Source: JAWLGW01 sp964569055
Lineage (GTDB): Bacteria > Planctomycetota > J058
Direction: 5' to 3'
Assembly: GCA_964569055.1 (NCBI GenBank)
Contig: CAZMSZ010000082.1
Span: 1 to 23,450 of the forward strand
DNA length: 23,450 nucleotides
A model generated the notes under the pieces. It had not been told where the DNA came from and did not search any database. It saw nothing but the letters and a program-made list of their open reading frames with translations. The position numbers were made by a program, and so were the translations under genes. Numbering within the stretch: the stretch's first letter is position 1; each line of letters starts with the position of its first letter. Below are positions 14,597 through 23,450 of this stretch, piece after piece.

Positions 14597-15256
14597 TCAG
14601 CTCGCCTTGGGCTTCTTGACCCCGACCTGCGCCGGGCGCAGCACGGCGTCGCCGATCCGGTAGCCCGTGCGCGCGCAGAACGCGACCTGCTGACCGTCGA
14701 TCCCCTCCGCCTCCTGGACCAGGATCGCCTCGTGGAGGTCGGGGTCGAAGGGGATCCCCTCCGCGGGGTCGATTCGCTGCACGTCGTAGGTGCCCAGGCG
14801 CCGGAGCAGCTCCTCGCGCACCAGCACCACGCCCTCGCGGTACACGGCAGGGTCGGTGACCGGCCGGTCGAACGCGGCGATCGCCTGGTCGAGGCTGTCG
14901 AGCACCGGCACGAGGTCCTCGAGCAGGCCGCGGGTCGCGTCCTGGTTCCACTTCGCCTTGTCGCGCTGCACGCGCTTCTGGTAGTTGGCGAAGTCGGCCG
15001 CCAGCCGCTGCAGCTGCTGCGTGAGCTCCTGCTCGCGCGAGGGGCCGGCGTCCACGTGGTCGGGCGCGTCCGCGGCGGCCGGCGGGGCGCCGGCCTCCGC
15101 GGCCTCCTGCGGCGCGGCCTCCTGCGGCGCGGCTCCCGGGGGCGCGGCCTCCTGCGGCGCGGCTCCCGGGGGCGCCTCGCGCCCCTCCGCCGCCGCCTCG
15201 TGCTCCGCGTCGGCCGCGGGGAGCTCACCCTCGTCGCGAGAAGTCTCGCTCGTCAT
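14597..15256 (-). CDS. grpE: GrpE, nucleotide exchange factor of DnaK
   Basis: The protein has 219 residues. ATG 15256 is chosen over the adjacent GTG 15259 because GAGG lies four bases before the ATG. GrpE releases ADP from DnaK in the cytoplasm. Residues 1-75 are an Ala/Pro/Glu-rich disordered tail with five-residue repeats (AAPQE, AAPPG). The long helix (about 75-120, QRLAADFANYQKRVQRDK) and the beta domain with GIPFDPDLHEAI and GYRIGDAVLRPAQVGV are typical. It starts a few bases after the dnaJ stop, so the two are translationally linked. dnaK is not adjacent. The tail is longer than in most GrpE proteins. Confidence 0.95.
   Translation of the reverse strand: MTSETSRDEGELPAADAEHEAAAEGREAPPGAAPQEAAPPGAAPQEAAPQEAAEAGAPPAAADAPDHVDAGPSREQELTQQLQRLAADFANYQKRVQRDKAKWNQDATRGLLEDLVPVLDSLDQAIAAFDRPVTDPAVYREGVVLVREELLRRLGTYDVQRIDPAEGIPFDPDLHEAILVQEAEGIDGQQVAFCARTGYRIGDAVLRPAQVGVKKPKAS
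15099..15173 (-). repeat. Five 15-bp repeats in the grpE 5' region
   Basis: Units of 15 bp alternate between GCGGCCTCCTGCGGC and GCGGCTCCCGGGGGC (plus strand) and encode AAPQE and AAPPG on the minus strand. They are in frame and near identical, consistent with expansion by slippage in the disordered tail. Confidence 0.85.
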
Positions 15257-15262
15257 CACGCC

Positions 15263-16393
15263 TCAGCCCTCGAAGTAATCCTTCAGCTTGTCGAAGAAAG
15301 ACCGCCGCCGCGGAGAGACATGGGCGTCCTCCAGCTCGGCGAACTGGCGCAGGAGCTCCTCCTGCTCGCTGCTCAGCTTCTTGGGGACCTCGACCGCCAC
15401 GCGCACGACCTGGTCGCCGCGCGGGGCGCCGCGCCGCACGGAGGGGATCCCCTTGCCGCGCAGGGTCAGCAGGCTCCCCGACTGCGTGCCGGCCTTGATC
15501 TTGAGCGTCTCCTTGCCGTCGATCGTGGGCACGTCGATCTCCGCGCCCAGGGCGGCCTGCGTGAACGTGATCGGCACCTCGAGCAAGACGTGGTTCTCCT
15601 GCCGCTCGAAGAACTCGTGCGGCTTGACCCGGATCACGAAGAACAGGTCCCCCGCGGGGGCGCCGGCCTCGCCCGGCTCGCCCTCGCCCGCCAGCCGCAG
15701 CCGCATACCGTCGTCGATGCCCGCGGGGATGTCGACGGTGCACTCGCGCGTGCGCCCCACGCGACCCTCGCCGCGGCACTCCTCGCAGTGCTCGCGCACG
15801 ATCGTGCCCTGCCCGCGGCACACCGGGCAGGTCGTCTGGACCTGGAAGAACCCGGTGGCCTGGATCACCGAGCCCCGCCCGCGGCAGGTGTCGCAGGTGA
15901 CCGGGCTGGTCCCCTTCTTGGCCCCCGAGCCGCGGCACTCCAGGCACGGCTCCTGCCGCTCGAAGGTGACCGTCTTGCTCGCGCCCTTGGCCGCCTCGAG
16001 GAACTCGACCTCGAGCTCCATCTGCAGGCTCGCGCCCGCGCGCGGCCCGCCGCGGCGGCGCGAGCGGCCGCCGAACATGCTCTCGAACAGCCCGCCGCCG
16101 AACAGGTCGCCGAAGTGCTCGAAGATCGACTCGAACGAGGCCGCGCCCGCGCCGACCCCCTCCACCCCGGCGTGGCCGAACCGGTCGAAGCGCGCCCGCT
16201 TCTCGGGGTCGGACAGGACCTCGTACGCCTCGGCGGCCTCCTTGAAGCGCGCCTCCGCCTCGGCGTCCCCGGGGTTCTTGTCGGGGTGGTACTTGACCGC
16301 CGCCTTGCGGAAGGCCTTCTTGATCGTGTCGACGTCGGCGTCGCGCGCGACGCCCAGGACCTCGTAGTAGTCTCGCTTCACGGACGTGGCCAC
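15263..16393 (-). CDS. dnaJ: DnaJ, Hsp40 co-chaperone
   Basis: The protein has 376 residues from GTG 16393, with AGGAG four bases upstream. The J domain is at 7-75 with the HPD motif at 36-38 (KYHPDKNPG), which stimulates DnaK ATPase. A Gly/Phe-rich linker follows (about 85-110), then a zinc domain with all four repeats CLECRGSG, CDTCRGRG, CPVCRGQG and CEECRGEG, and the two beta-barrel substrate domains. The end, SFFDKLKDYFEG, resembles planctomycete DnaJ as I recall it. It is a complete type I DnaJ of normal length. It lies between groEL1 and grpE, separated from groEL1 by 126 bp that contain a strong hairpin, so its expression may differ from that of the chaperonins. Confidence 0.97.
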   Translation of the reverse strand: MATSVKRDYYEVLGVARDADVDTIKKAFRKAAVKYHPDKNPGDAEAEARFKEAAEAYEVLSDPEKRARFDRFGHAGVEGVGAGAASFESIFEHFGDLFGGGLFESMFGGRSRRRGGPRAGASLQMELEVEFLEAAKGASKTVTFERQEPCLECRGSGAKKGTSPVTCDTCRGRGSVIQATGFFQVQTTCPVCRGQGTIVREHCEECRGEGRVGRTRECTVDIPAGIDDGMRLRLAGEGEPGEAGAPAGDLFFVIRVKPHEFFERQENHVLLEVPITFTQAALGAEIDVPTIDGKETLKIKAGTQSGSLLTLRGKGIPSVRRGAPRGDQVVRVAVEVPKKLSSEQEELLRQFAELEDAHVSPRRRSFFDKLKDYFEG

Positions 16394-16460
16394 TTCACTC
16401 CTGCCGCCCGCTCCGCGCCGCCGCCGGTGACCAGACCCGCGCGACGGCGTGGAACGTGAA

Positions 16461-16496
16461 GGCGGCTGCCCCGGGCGGGCGCCCGGAGCAGCCGCC
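16461..16496 (-). terminator. Strong hairpin between groEL1 and dnaJ
   Basis: An outer 9-bp stem GGCGGCTGC/GCAGCCGCC and an inner 6-bp stem CCGGGC/GCCCGG are separated by single unpaired bases and closed by a 4-nt loop. It starts just after the groEL1 stop in the direction of transcription. No U-tract follows, so it may be a partial terminator, a processing site or a 3'-end stabiliser that lowers dnaJ-grpE relative to groEL1. Confidence 0.6.
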
Positions 16497-16519
16497 GTGG
16501 GTTGCCCGGACGTCGTGCC

Positions 16520-18133
16520 CTAGAAGACCGCGCCCTCGATCACCTTCTTCTCGTCCTTGAGCTCGGTGATCAAGGTCTCGGTGGTGAGCATGAGCGAGGC
16601 CACGCTGGCCGCGTTCTGCAGGGCGGCGCGGGTGACCTTGGTCGGGTCCACGATGCCCGCCTCGAACATGTTCACGAACCGGTCGTTGAGCGCGTCGTAC
16701 CCCTCCTCGGCGCCCCGCGACATCACCTCCTCGACCACCACGCCGCCGTTCTTGCCGGCGTTCTGGGCGATCTGGCGGAGGGGATACTCCAGGGCGCGGC
16801 GGATGATACCAGCGCCGAGCCGCTCGTCCCCGTCGGGGAGCGAGCCCTCGAGCTCCTTCACCTGCGGGATCGCGCGCATCAGGGCCACCCCGCCGCCCGG
16901 GACGATCCCCTCCTCGACCGCGGCGCGGGTGGCGTGGAGCGCGTCCTCGACCCGGGCCTTCTTCTCCTTCATCTCGGTCTCGGTCGCGGCGCCGACCTTG
17001 ACCACCGCCACGCCGCCCGACAGCTTGGCGAGGCGCTCCTCGAGCTTCTCGCGGTCGTAGTCGGAGGTCGACTTCTCGATCTGGGCGCGGATCTGCTCGC
17101 AGCGCTGCTTGATCGCCGCGCTCTCGCCGCCGCCGCCCACGATCGTGGTCTTGTCCTTGTCGATCGTGACGCGCTTGGCGGTCCCGAGCATCTCGACGGT
17201 GGTCGTCTCGAGCTTGGTCCCGAGCTCCTCCGACACGACCGCGCCGCCGGTCAGCACCGCCATGTCCTCGAGCATGGCCTTGCGCCGCTCGCCGAAGCCC
17301 GGCGCCTTGACGGCGGCCACCTTCAGCACGCCGCGCAGCCGGTTGATCACCAGCGTGGCGAGCGCCTCACCCTCGAGGTCCTCGGCGATGATCAGCAGCG
17401 CCCGCCCGGTCTGCGCGACCTTCTCCAGCACCGGGAGCATCTCGCGCAGGTTGTTGACCTTCTTGTCGTGGAGCAGGATGTAGGGGTCCTCCAGCTCGCA
17501 CAGCATCGACTCGGGCTGGTTGATGAAGTACGGCGAGATGTAGCCCTTGTCGAACTGCATCCCGTCGACCACCTCGAGGTAGGTCTCGATCCCCTGGGCC
17601 TCCTCGACGGTGATCACCCCGTCCTTGCCCGCCTTCTCCATGGCCTGGGCGAGGAGGTCGCCGATCGCCTTGTCCTGGTTGGCCGAGATCGCGCCGACCT
17701 GGGCGATCTGGCTGTGGTCGCTCACCTCGCGCGAGATCGCCTTCACGCTGTCGGTCGCGACCTTGACCGCCTTCTCGATCCCCCGCTTGAGGGCCATCGG
17801 GTTGGCGCCGGCGGCCAGGGCCTTGAGCCCCTCCGAGAAGATCGCCTCGGCGAGCACGGTCGCCGTGGTCGTCCCGTCGCCGGCGACGTCCGAGGTCTTG
17901 CTCGCGACCTCGTTCACCATCCGGGCGCCCATGTTCTCGAACGGGTCCTCGAGCTCGATCTCCTTGCTGACGGAGACCCCGTCCTTGGTGACGGTCGGGC
18001 CGCCGAACGACTTCTGGAGGATGACGTGGCGGCCGGTCGGGCCGAGCGTGACCTTGACCGCGCGGGCGAGCTTGCCCACCCCGGTCTTGATCTTCCGGCG
18101 GGCCTCGTCGTCGAAGATCAGCTGCTTCGCCAT
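16520..18133 (-). CDS. groEL: GroEL chaperonin, copy 1 (directly after groES)
   Basis: The protein has 537 residues from ATG 18133, with GAGGAGG upstream inside the end of groES. It starts MAKQLIFDDEARRKI. The 60-kDa chaperonin forms rings that fold proteins in the cytoplasm using ATP. ATP-site landmarks are present: VTLGPTGRHV, TKDGVSVSKEIEL, AGDGTTTATVLA, the catalytic Asp in ARVEDALHATRAAVEEG, and GIVPGGGVAL. The C terminus ends KKVIEGAVF with no GGM-rich tail, so it lacks the usual flexible cavity tail of E. coli GroEL. It begins 2 nt after the groES stop, so the pair is the classical groESL unit. A second, different groEL lies upstream. Confidence 0.97.
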   Translation of the reverse strand: MAKQLIFDDEARRKIKTGVGKLARAVKVTLGPTGRHVILQKSFGGPTVTKDGVSVSKEIELEDPFENMGARMVNEVASKTSDVAGDGTTTATVLAEAIFSEGLKALAAGANPMALKRGIEKAVKVATDSVKAISREVSDHSQIAQVGAISANQDKAIGDLLAQAMEKAGKDGVITVEEAQGIETYLEVVDGMQFDKGYISPYFINQPESMLCELEDPYILLHDKKVNNLREMLPVLEKVAQTGRALLIIAEDLEGEALATLVINRLRGVLKVAAVKAPGFGERRKAMLEDMAVLTGGAVVSEELGTKLETTTVEMLGTAKRVTIDKDKTTIVGGGGESAAIKQRCEQIRAQIEKSTSDYDREKLEERLAKLSGGVAVVKVGAATETEMKEKKARVEDALHATRAAVEEGIVPGGGVALMRAIPQVKELEGSLPDGDERLGAGIIRRALEYPLRQIAQNAGKNGGVVVEEVMSRGAEEGYDALNDRFVNMFEAGIVDPTKVTRAALQNAASVASLMLTTETLITELKDEKKVIEGAVF

Positions 18134-18135
18134 GG

Positions 18136-18429
18136 TTATGCCTCCTCGAGCACGGCGAGGACGTCGTCCTCGTTCATGACCTGGTGCTCCTTGCCATCGA
18201 TCTTGATCTCGGTGCCGGCGTACCTGCCGAACAGCACCGTGTCGCCGGTCTTCACCGCGAGCGGCGCGCGGCTGCCATCCTTGAGCCGCTTGCCGCTGCC
18301 GATCGCCACGACCTCCCCGCGCTGCGGCTTCTCCTTGGCGGTGTCGGGGAGCACGATGCCCCCGGCCGTCTTCTCCTCGGCCTCCAGCGGGCGGACGAGG
18401 ATCCGGTCATCGAGCGGACGAACCTTCAT
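18136..18429 (-). CDS. groES: GroES co-chaperonin
   Basis: The protein has 97 residues from ATG 18429, with AAGGA nine bases upstream. GroES forms the seven-subunit lid of the GroEL cavity. MKVRPLDDRILVRPLEAEEK, the mobile loop ending in GGIVLPDTAKEKP, VKTGDTVLFGRYAGTEI and the closing NEDDVLAVLE are all standard, and the length is normal. It is the only groES in the window and so may serve both GroEL copies. Its 5' leader holds a perfect 8-bp hairpin (18453-18474). Confidence 0.97.
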   Translation of the reverse strand: MKVRPLDDRILVRPLEAEEKTAGGIVLPDTAKEKPQRGEVVAIGSGKRLKDGSRAPLAVKTGDTVLFGRYAGTEIKIDGKEHQVMNEDDVLAVLEEA

Positions 18430-18452
18430 CTTCTGCGTTCCTTGTGCGTTTA

Positions 18453-18474
18453 CGGGCCCGCGGGCGCGGGCCCG
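18453..18474 (-). promoter_or_regulatory. Hairpin in the groES leader
   Basis: CGGGCCCG is repeated as its own complement at 18453-18460 and 18467-18474 around a 6-nt loop, 23 nt before the groES start. It could attenuate read-through from groEL2, stabilise a processed mRNA, or mark a thermal structure. There is no U-tract. Confidence 0.45.
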
Positions 18475-18508
18475 GCTGAGCTGTCGTGAGGTGACCGAAG
18501 GGGACCCC

Positions 18509-18523
18509 GGCGCGCCGCGCGCC
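18509..18523 (-). terminator. Hairpin just after the groEL2 stop
   Basis: GGCGCG/CGCGCC with a 3-nt loop begins 12 nt after the groEL2 stop on the minus strand and is followed by GGGGTCCCCTTC. This is a possible weak terminator that would separate groEL2 from groES-groEL1. The lack of a clear U-tract keeps confidence low. Confidence 0.35.
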
Positions 18524-18535
18524 GAGGCGCCCGCC

Positions 18536-20161
<1,626 letters not shown>

Positions 20162-20183
20162 CGCTCGGAACTCCCTGTCCTCT

Positions 20184-20216
20184 GCGGTTGTTGTGCGGTT
20201 GTTGTGCGGTTGTCGT
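20184..20216 (-). repeat. 11-bp tandem repeats in the groEL2 leader
   Basis: Three head-to-tail units, GCGGTTGTTGT twice and GCGGTTGTCGT once on the plus strand, are followed by a partial fourth. In the groEL2 transcript they read CGCACAACAAC-like, a C/A-rich, unstructured leader 23 nt before the ATG. They may help ribosome loading or be a regulator site. Confidence 0.7.
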
Positions 20217-20464
20217 GCGTGTTGTGCTGCGAGCGTCTCGTGGACTCGCTCGGGTCTGCGGACCCACGAGCCGACAAACGGAGGCGACGGGGCCGCCACA
20301 GTGCCAGGGCGGTGCACCCGGTCTCGGCCTCCGCCTCAGCAACGCCGGTGCCGCCTCCGCGCGCACCTAACCCGTTCTGCAACACGGCTTGTAGCGCGCT
20401 CGCCCGCCTGCCATTCCGGGCGGGGGCCGAAGCCTCCCTGTCACTTTGGCACCGCGGGGCCGTG

Positions 20465-20493
20465 TTGCCCGGGGGGGGCGACGCGGCTATGCT
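20465..20493 (+). promoter_or_regulatory. Candidate promoter of the FHA gene
   Basis: TTGCCC (20465-20470) and TATGCT (20488-20493) are separated by 17 nt, each matching 4 of 6 consensus positions. GGAGG follows at 20517-20521, before ATG 20536. Confidence 0.45.
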
Positions 20494-20535
20494 TCGGTCC
20501 GGTCGCCCCCAGCCACGGAGGTCGTGGCCCTCCCG

Positions 20536-22797
<2,262 letters not shown>

Positions 22798-22824
22798 GGG
22801 CCCGCCCGACGGCTGCTCGGGGCG

Positions 22825-23256
22825 TCAGCGCGCCCGGACGACGTCGTCGCGCAGGACGGTGAGCGCGTCGAGCGCCGAGTAGAGCGCGTCGTCCTGCGAC
22901 ACCTCCTGCAGCGCGAACGCCTCCGACTGCAGCCGGTCGATCTGGGCTAGGAGCGCCTCGCGCTCGGCGGGGTCGAGCGCGCCCGCGCTCGACGCGCTCG
23001 CCCACCGCTGCTCGAGCGCCGCGACCTCGGCGGCGAGGGCCGTGACCCGCTCCTCGGTCCCTTGCTGCTCGGCGGGCGCGGGCGGCGCCGGGTCGGCCGC
23101 TGGTGGCGCGTCGGCCGGTCCGGCGGGCTCCGCGGCCTCGCGCTGCCAGGGCGGCGGCCGGCGCCGGATCGGGCAGCCGGCCAGCGTCCCGAGGGCGACG
23201 AGGACGACGATCGCGGTCGCGGCGCGCAGCGCGGCTCGGGTCGGCTCGGGGAGCAT
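22825..23256 (-). CDS. Small lipoprotein with coiled-coil-like region
   Basis: The protein has 143 residues from ATG 23256, chosen for its signal peptide (LRAATAIVVLVALGTLAGC), which ends at a canonical lipobox with Cys28. After a Pro/Ala-rich spacer (about 35-65) the chain is helical and charged (VTALAAEVAALEQRW, LLAQIDRLQSEAFALQ), likely a coiled coil, and ends TVLRDDVVRAR. I do not recognise the family. It is probably anchored in a membrane and faces the periplasm. It is convergent with the FHA gene, with 27 nt between the stops. Confidence 0.65.
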   Translation of the reverse strand: MLPEPTRAALRAATAIVVLVALGTLAGCPIRRRPPPWQREAAEPAGPADAPPAADPAPPAPAEQQGTEERVTALAAEVAALEQRWASASSAGALDPAEREALLAQIDRLQSEAFALQEVSQDDALYSALDALTVLRDDVVRAR

Positions 23257-23264
23257 CGCTCGCG

Positions 23265-23270
23265 ATCGTA
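23265..23270 (-). promoter_or_regulatory. Candidate -10 element of the lipoprotein gene
   Basis: On the minus strand, GC-TACGAT lies 8 nt before ATG 23256, close enough for a leaderless or nearly leaderless transcript. No -35 hexamer is clear. Confidence 0.3.
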
Positions 23271-23320
23271 GCGGATCGCCGCGCGGGCGGGCCGTCCGGG
23301 AGAGCTCGAAACCAAGAGCA

Positions 23321-23346
23321 GCGCCGCCGGGGGTCACCGGCGGCGC
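23321..23346 (-). terminator. Perfect 10-bp hairpin, probable terminator
   Basis: GCGCCGCCGG and CCGGCGGCGC pair perfectly around a 6-nt loop. On the minus strand it is followed by TGCTCTTGGTTTC, moderately T-rich, so it may end a minus-strand gene lying beyond the window. The strand is inferred from those T bases. Confidence 0.5.
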
Positions 23347-23364
23347 GTCTCGCGCCAGCTCGGC

Positions 23365-23391
23365 GCGCGCGGGGCGCCGACCCCCGCGCGC
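23365..23391. terminator. Second strong hairpin near the window end
   Basis: GCGCGCGGGG pairs with CCCCGCGCGC around a 7-nt loop, 18 nt from the previous hairpin. Together they suggest a transcription end region. No gene can be supported in 23257-23450. Confidence 0.4.
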
Positions 23392-23450
23392 CGGAGCCCG
23401 GGATCCGGTGGGGGCGGCCGGGCGGGCGCCCAACCCCAGCGGAGTGTTGA

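Larger units (their letters stand above)
20162..20535. other. Divergent intergenic region between groEL2 and the FHA gene
   Basis: This 374-bp region has no gene that I can support. It holds three to four 11-bp repeats in the groEL2 leader (from 20184), an inverted repeat CGAGCG/CGCTCG with an 11-nt spacer (20230-20252), a small hairpin GGGTC/GACCC (20252-20265) and a promoter candidate for the FHA gene (20465-20493). No CIRCE element (TTAGCACTC with its inverted copy) is visible, so HrcA control is not supported here. Confidence 0.6.

Noticed and set aside
20162..20535. CIRCE operator upstream of groEL2
   Set aside because: Neither TTAGCACTC nor its inverted partner was found; only unrelated inverted repeats are present.

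Overview
The window is about 23 kb of very GC-rich bacterial DNA with one 100-N scaffold gap (5797-5896), which suggests a draft or metagenome-assembled genome. No rRNA, tRNA, transposase or CRISPR array was recognised. The order groEL-groES-groEL-dnaJ-grpE, the style of the GroES and DnaJ proteins, the many small lipoproteins, the DUF3754 protein and the PQQ-propeller protein fit Planctomycetota best. That placement is inference from gene style; no marker gene was searched.

Layout. (1) 1-340 is a degenerate tandem repeat of about 43-45 bp that runs into the 3' end of a DUF3754 membrane-protein gene (minus strand, 311-1513). (2) A 352-bp divergent intergenic region with a strong hairpin separates it from a plus-strand run: an unknown Cys/His-containing protein (1866-2423), a lipid-anchored trypsin-like (S1C) protease (2435-3358), and a protein joining a histone-H1-like Lys/Ala/Pro tail to TPR repeats (3410-5002). 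(3) On the minus strand, 5018-7766 holds a tandem family of at least five related small lipoproteins. One of them is cut by the scaffold gap. (4) An AT-rich divergent promoter region (7767-7947) leads into plus-strand genes: SRAP/YedK (7948-8631), a secreted PQQ-propeller protein (8628-11270), a probable remnant of a B12-binding radical SAM protein (11279-11689), and a lipoprotein resembling a metallopeptidase that has lost its zinc site (11677-12912). (5) Convergent to these is the minus-strand chaperone block. Read in the direction of transcription it is groEL2 (20161-18536), groES, groEL1, dnaJ, grpE, and then a polytopic membrane protein carrying a GspG-pseudopilin-like domain (14511-12931). 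(6) Divergent from groEL2 is an FHA-domain protein (20536-22797) with 20 copies of a threonine motif around GRTMVLD. A small lipoprotein (22825-23256) and two strong hairpins close the window.

How the genes fit together. The chaperone block supplies two different GroEL chaperonins with one shared GroES, plus the DnaJ and GrpE co-chaperones of DnaK. dnaK itself is not here. Much of the rest is exported or lipid-anchored and of unknown role. The most interesting items are the FHA protein with its reiterated RTM motifs (a possible multivalent phosphothreonine scaffold), the expanding lipoprotein family at the assembly gap, and the pseudopilin-like domain built into a multi-pass membrane protein.
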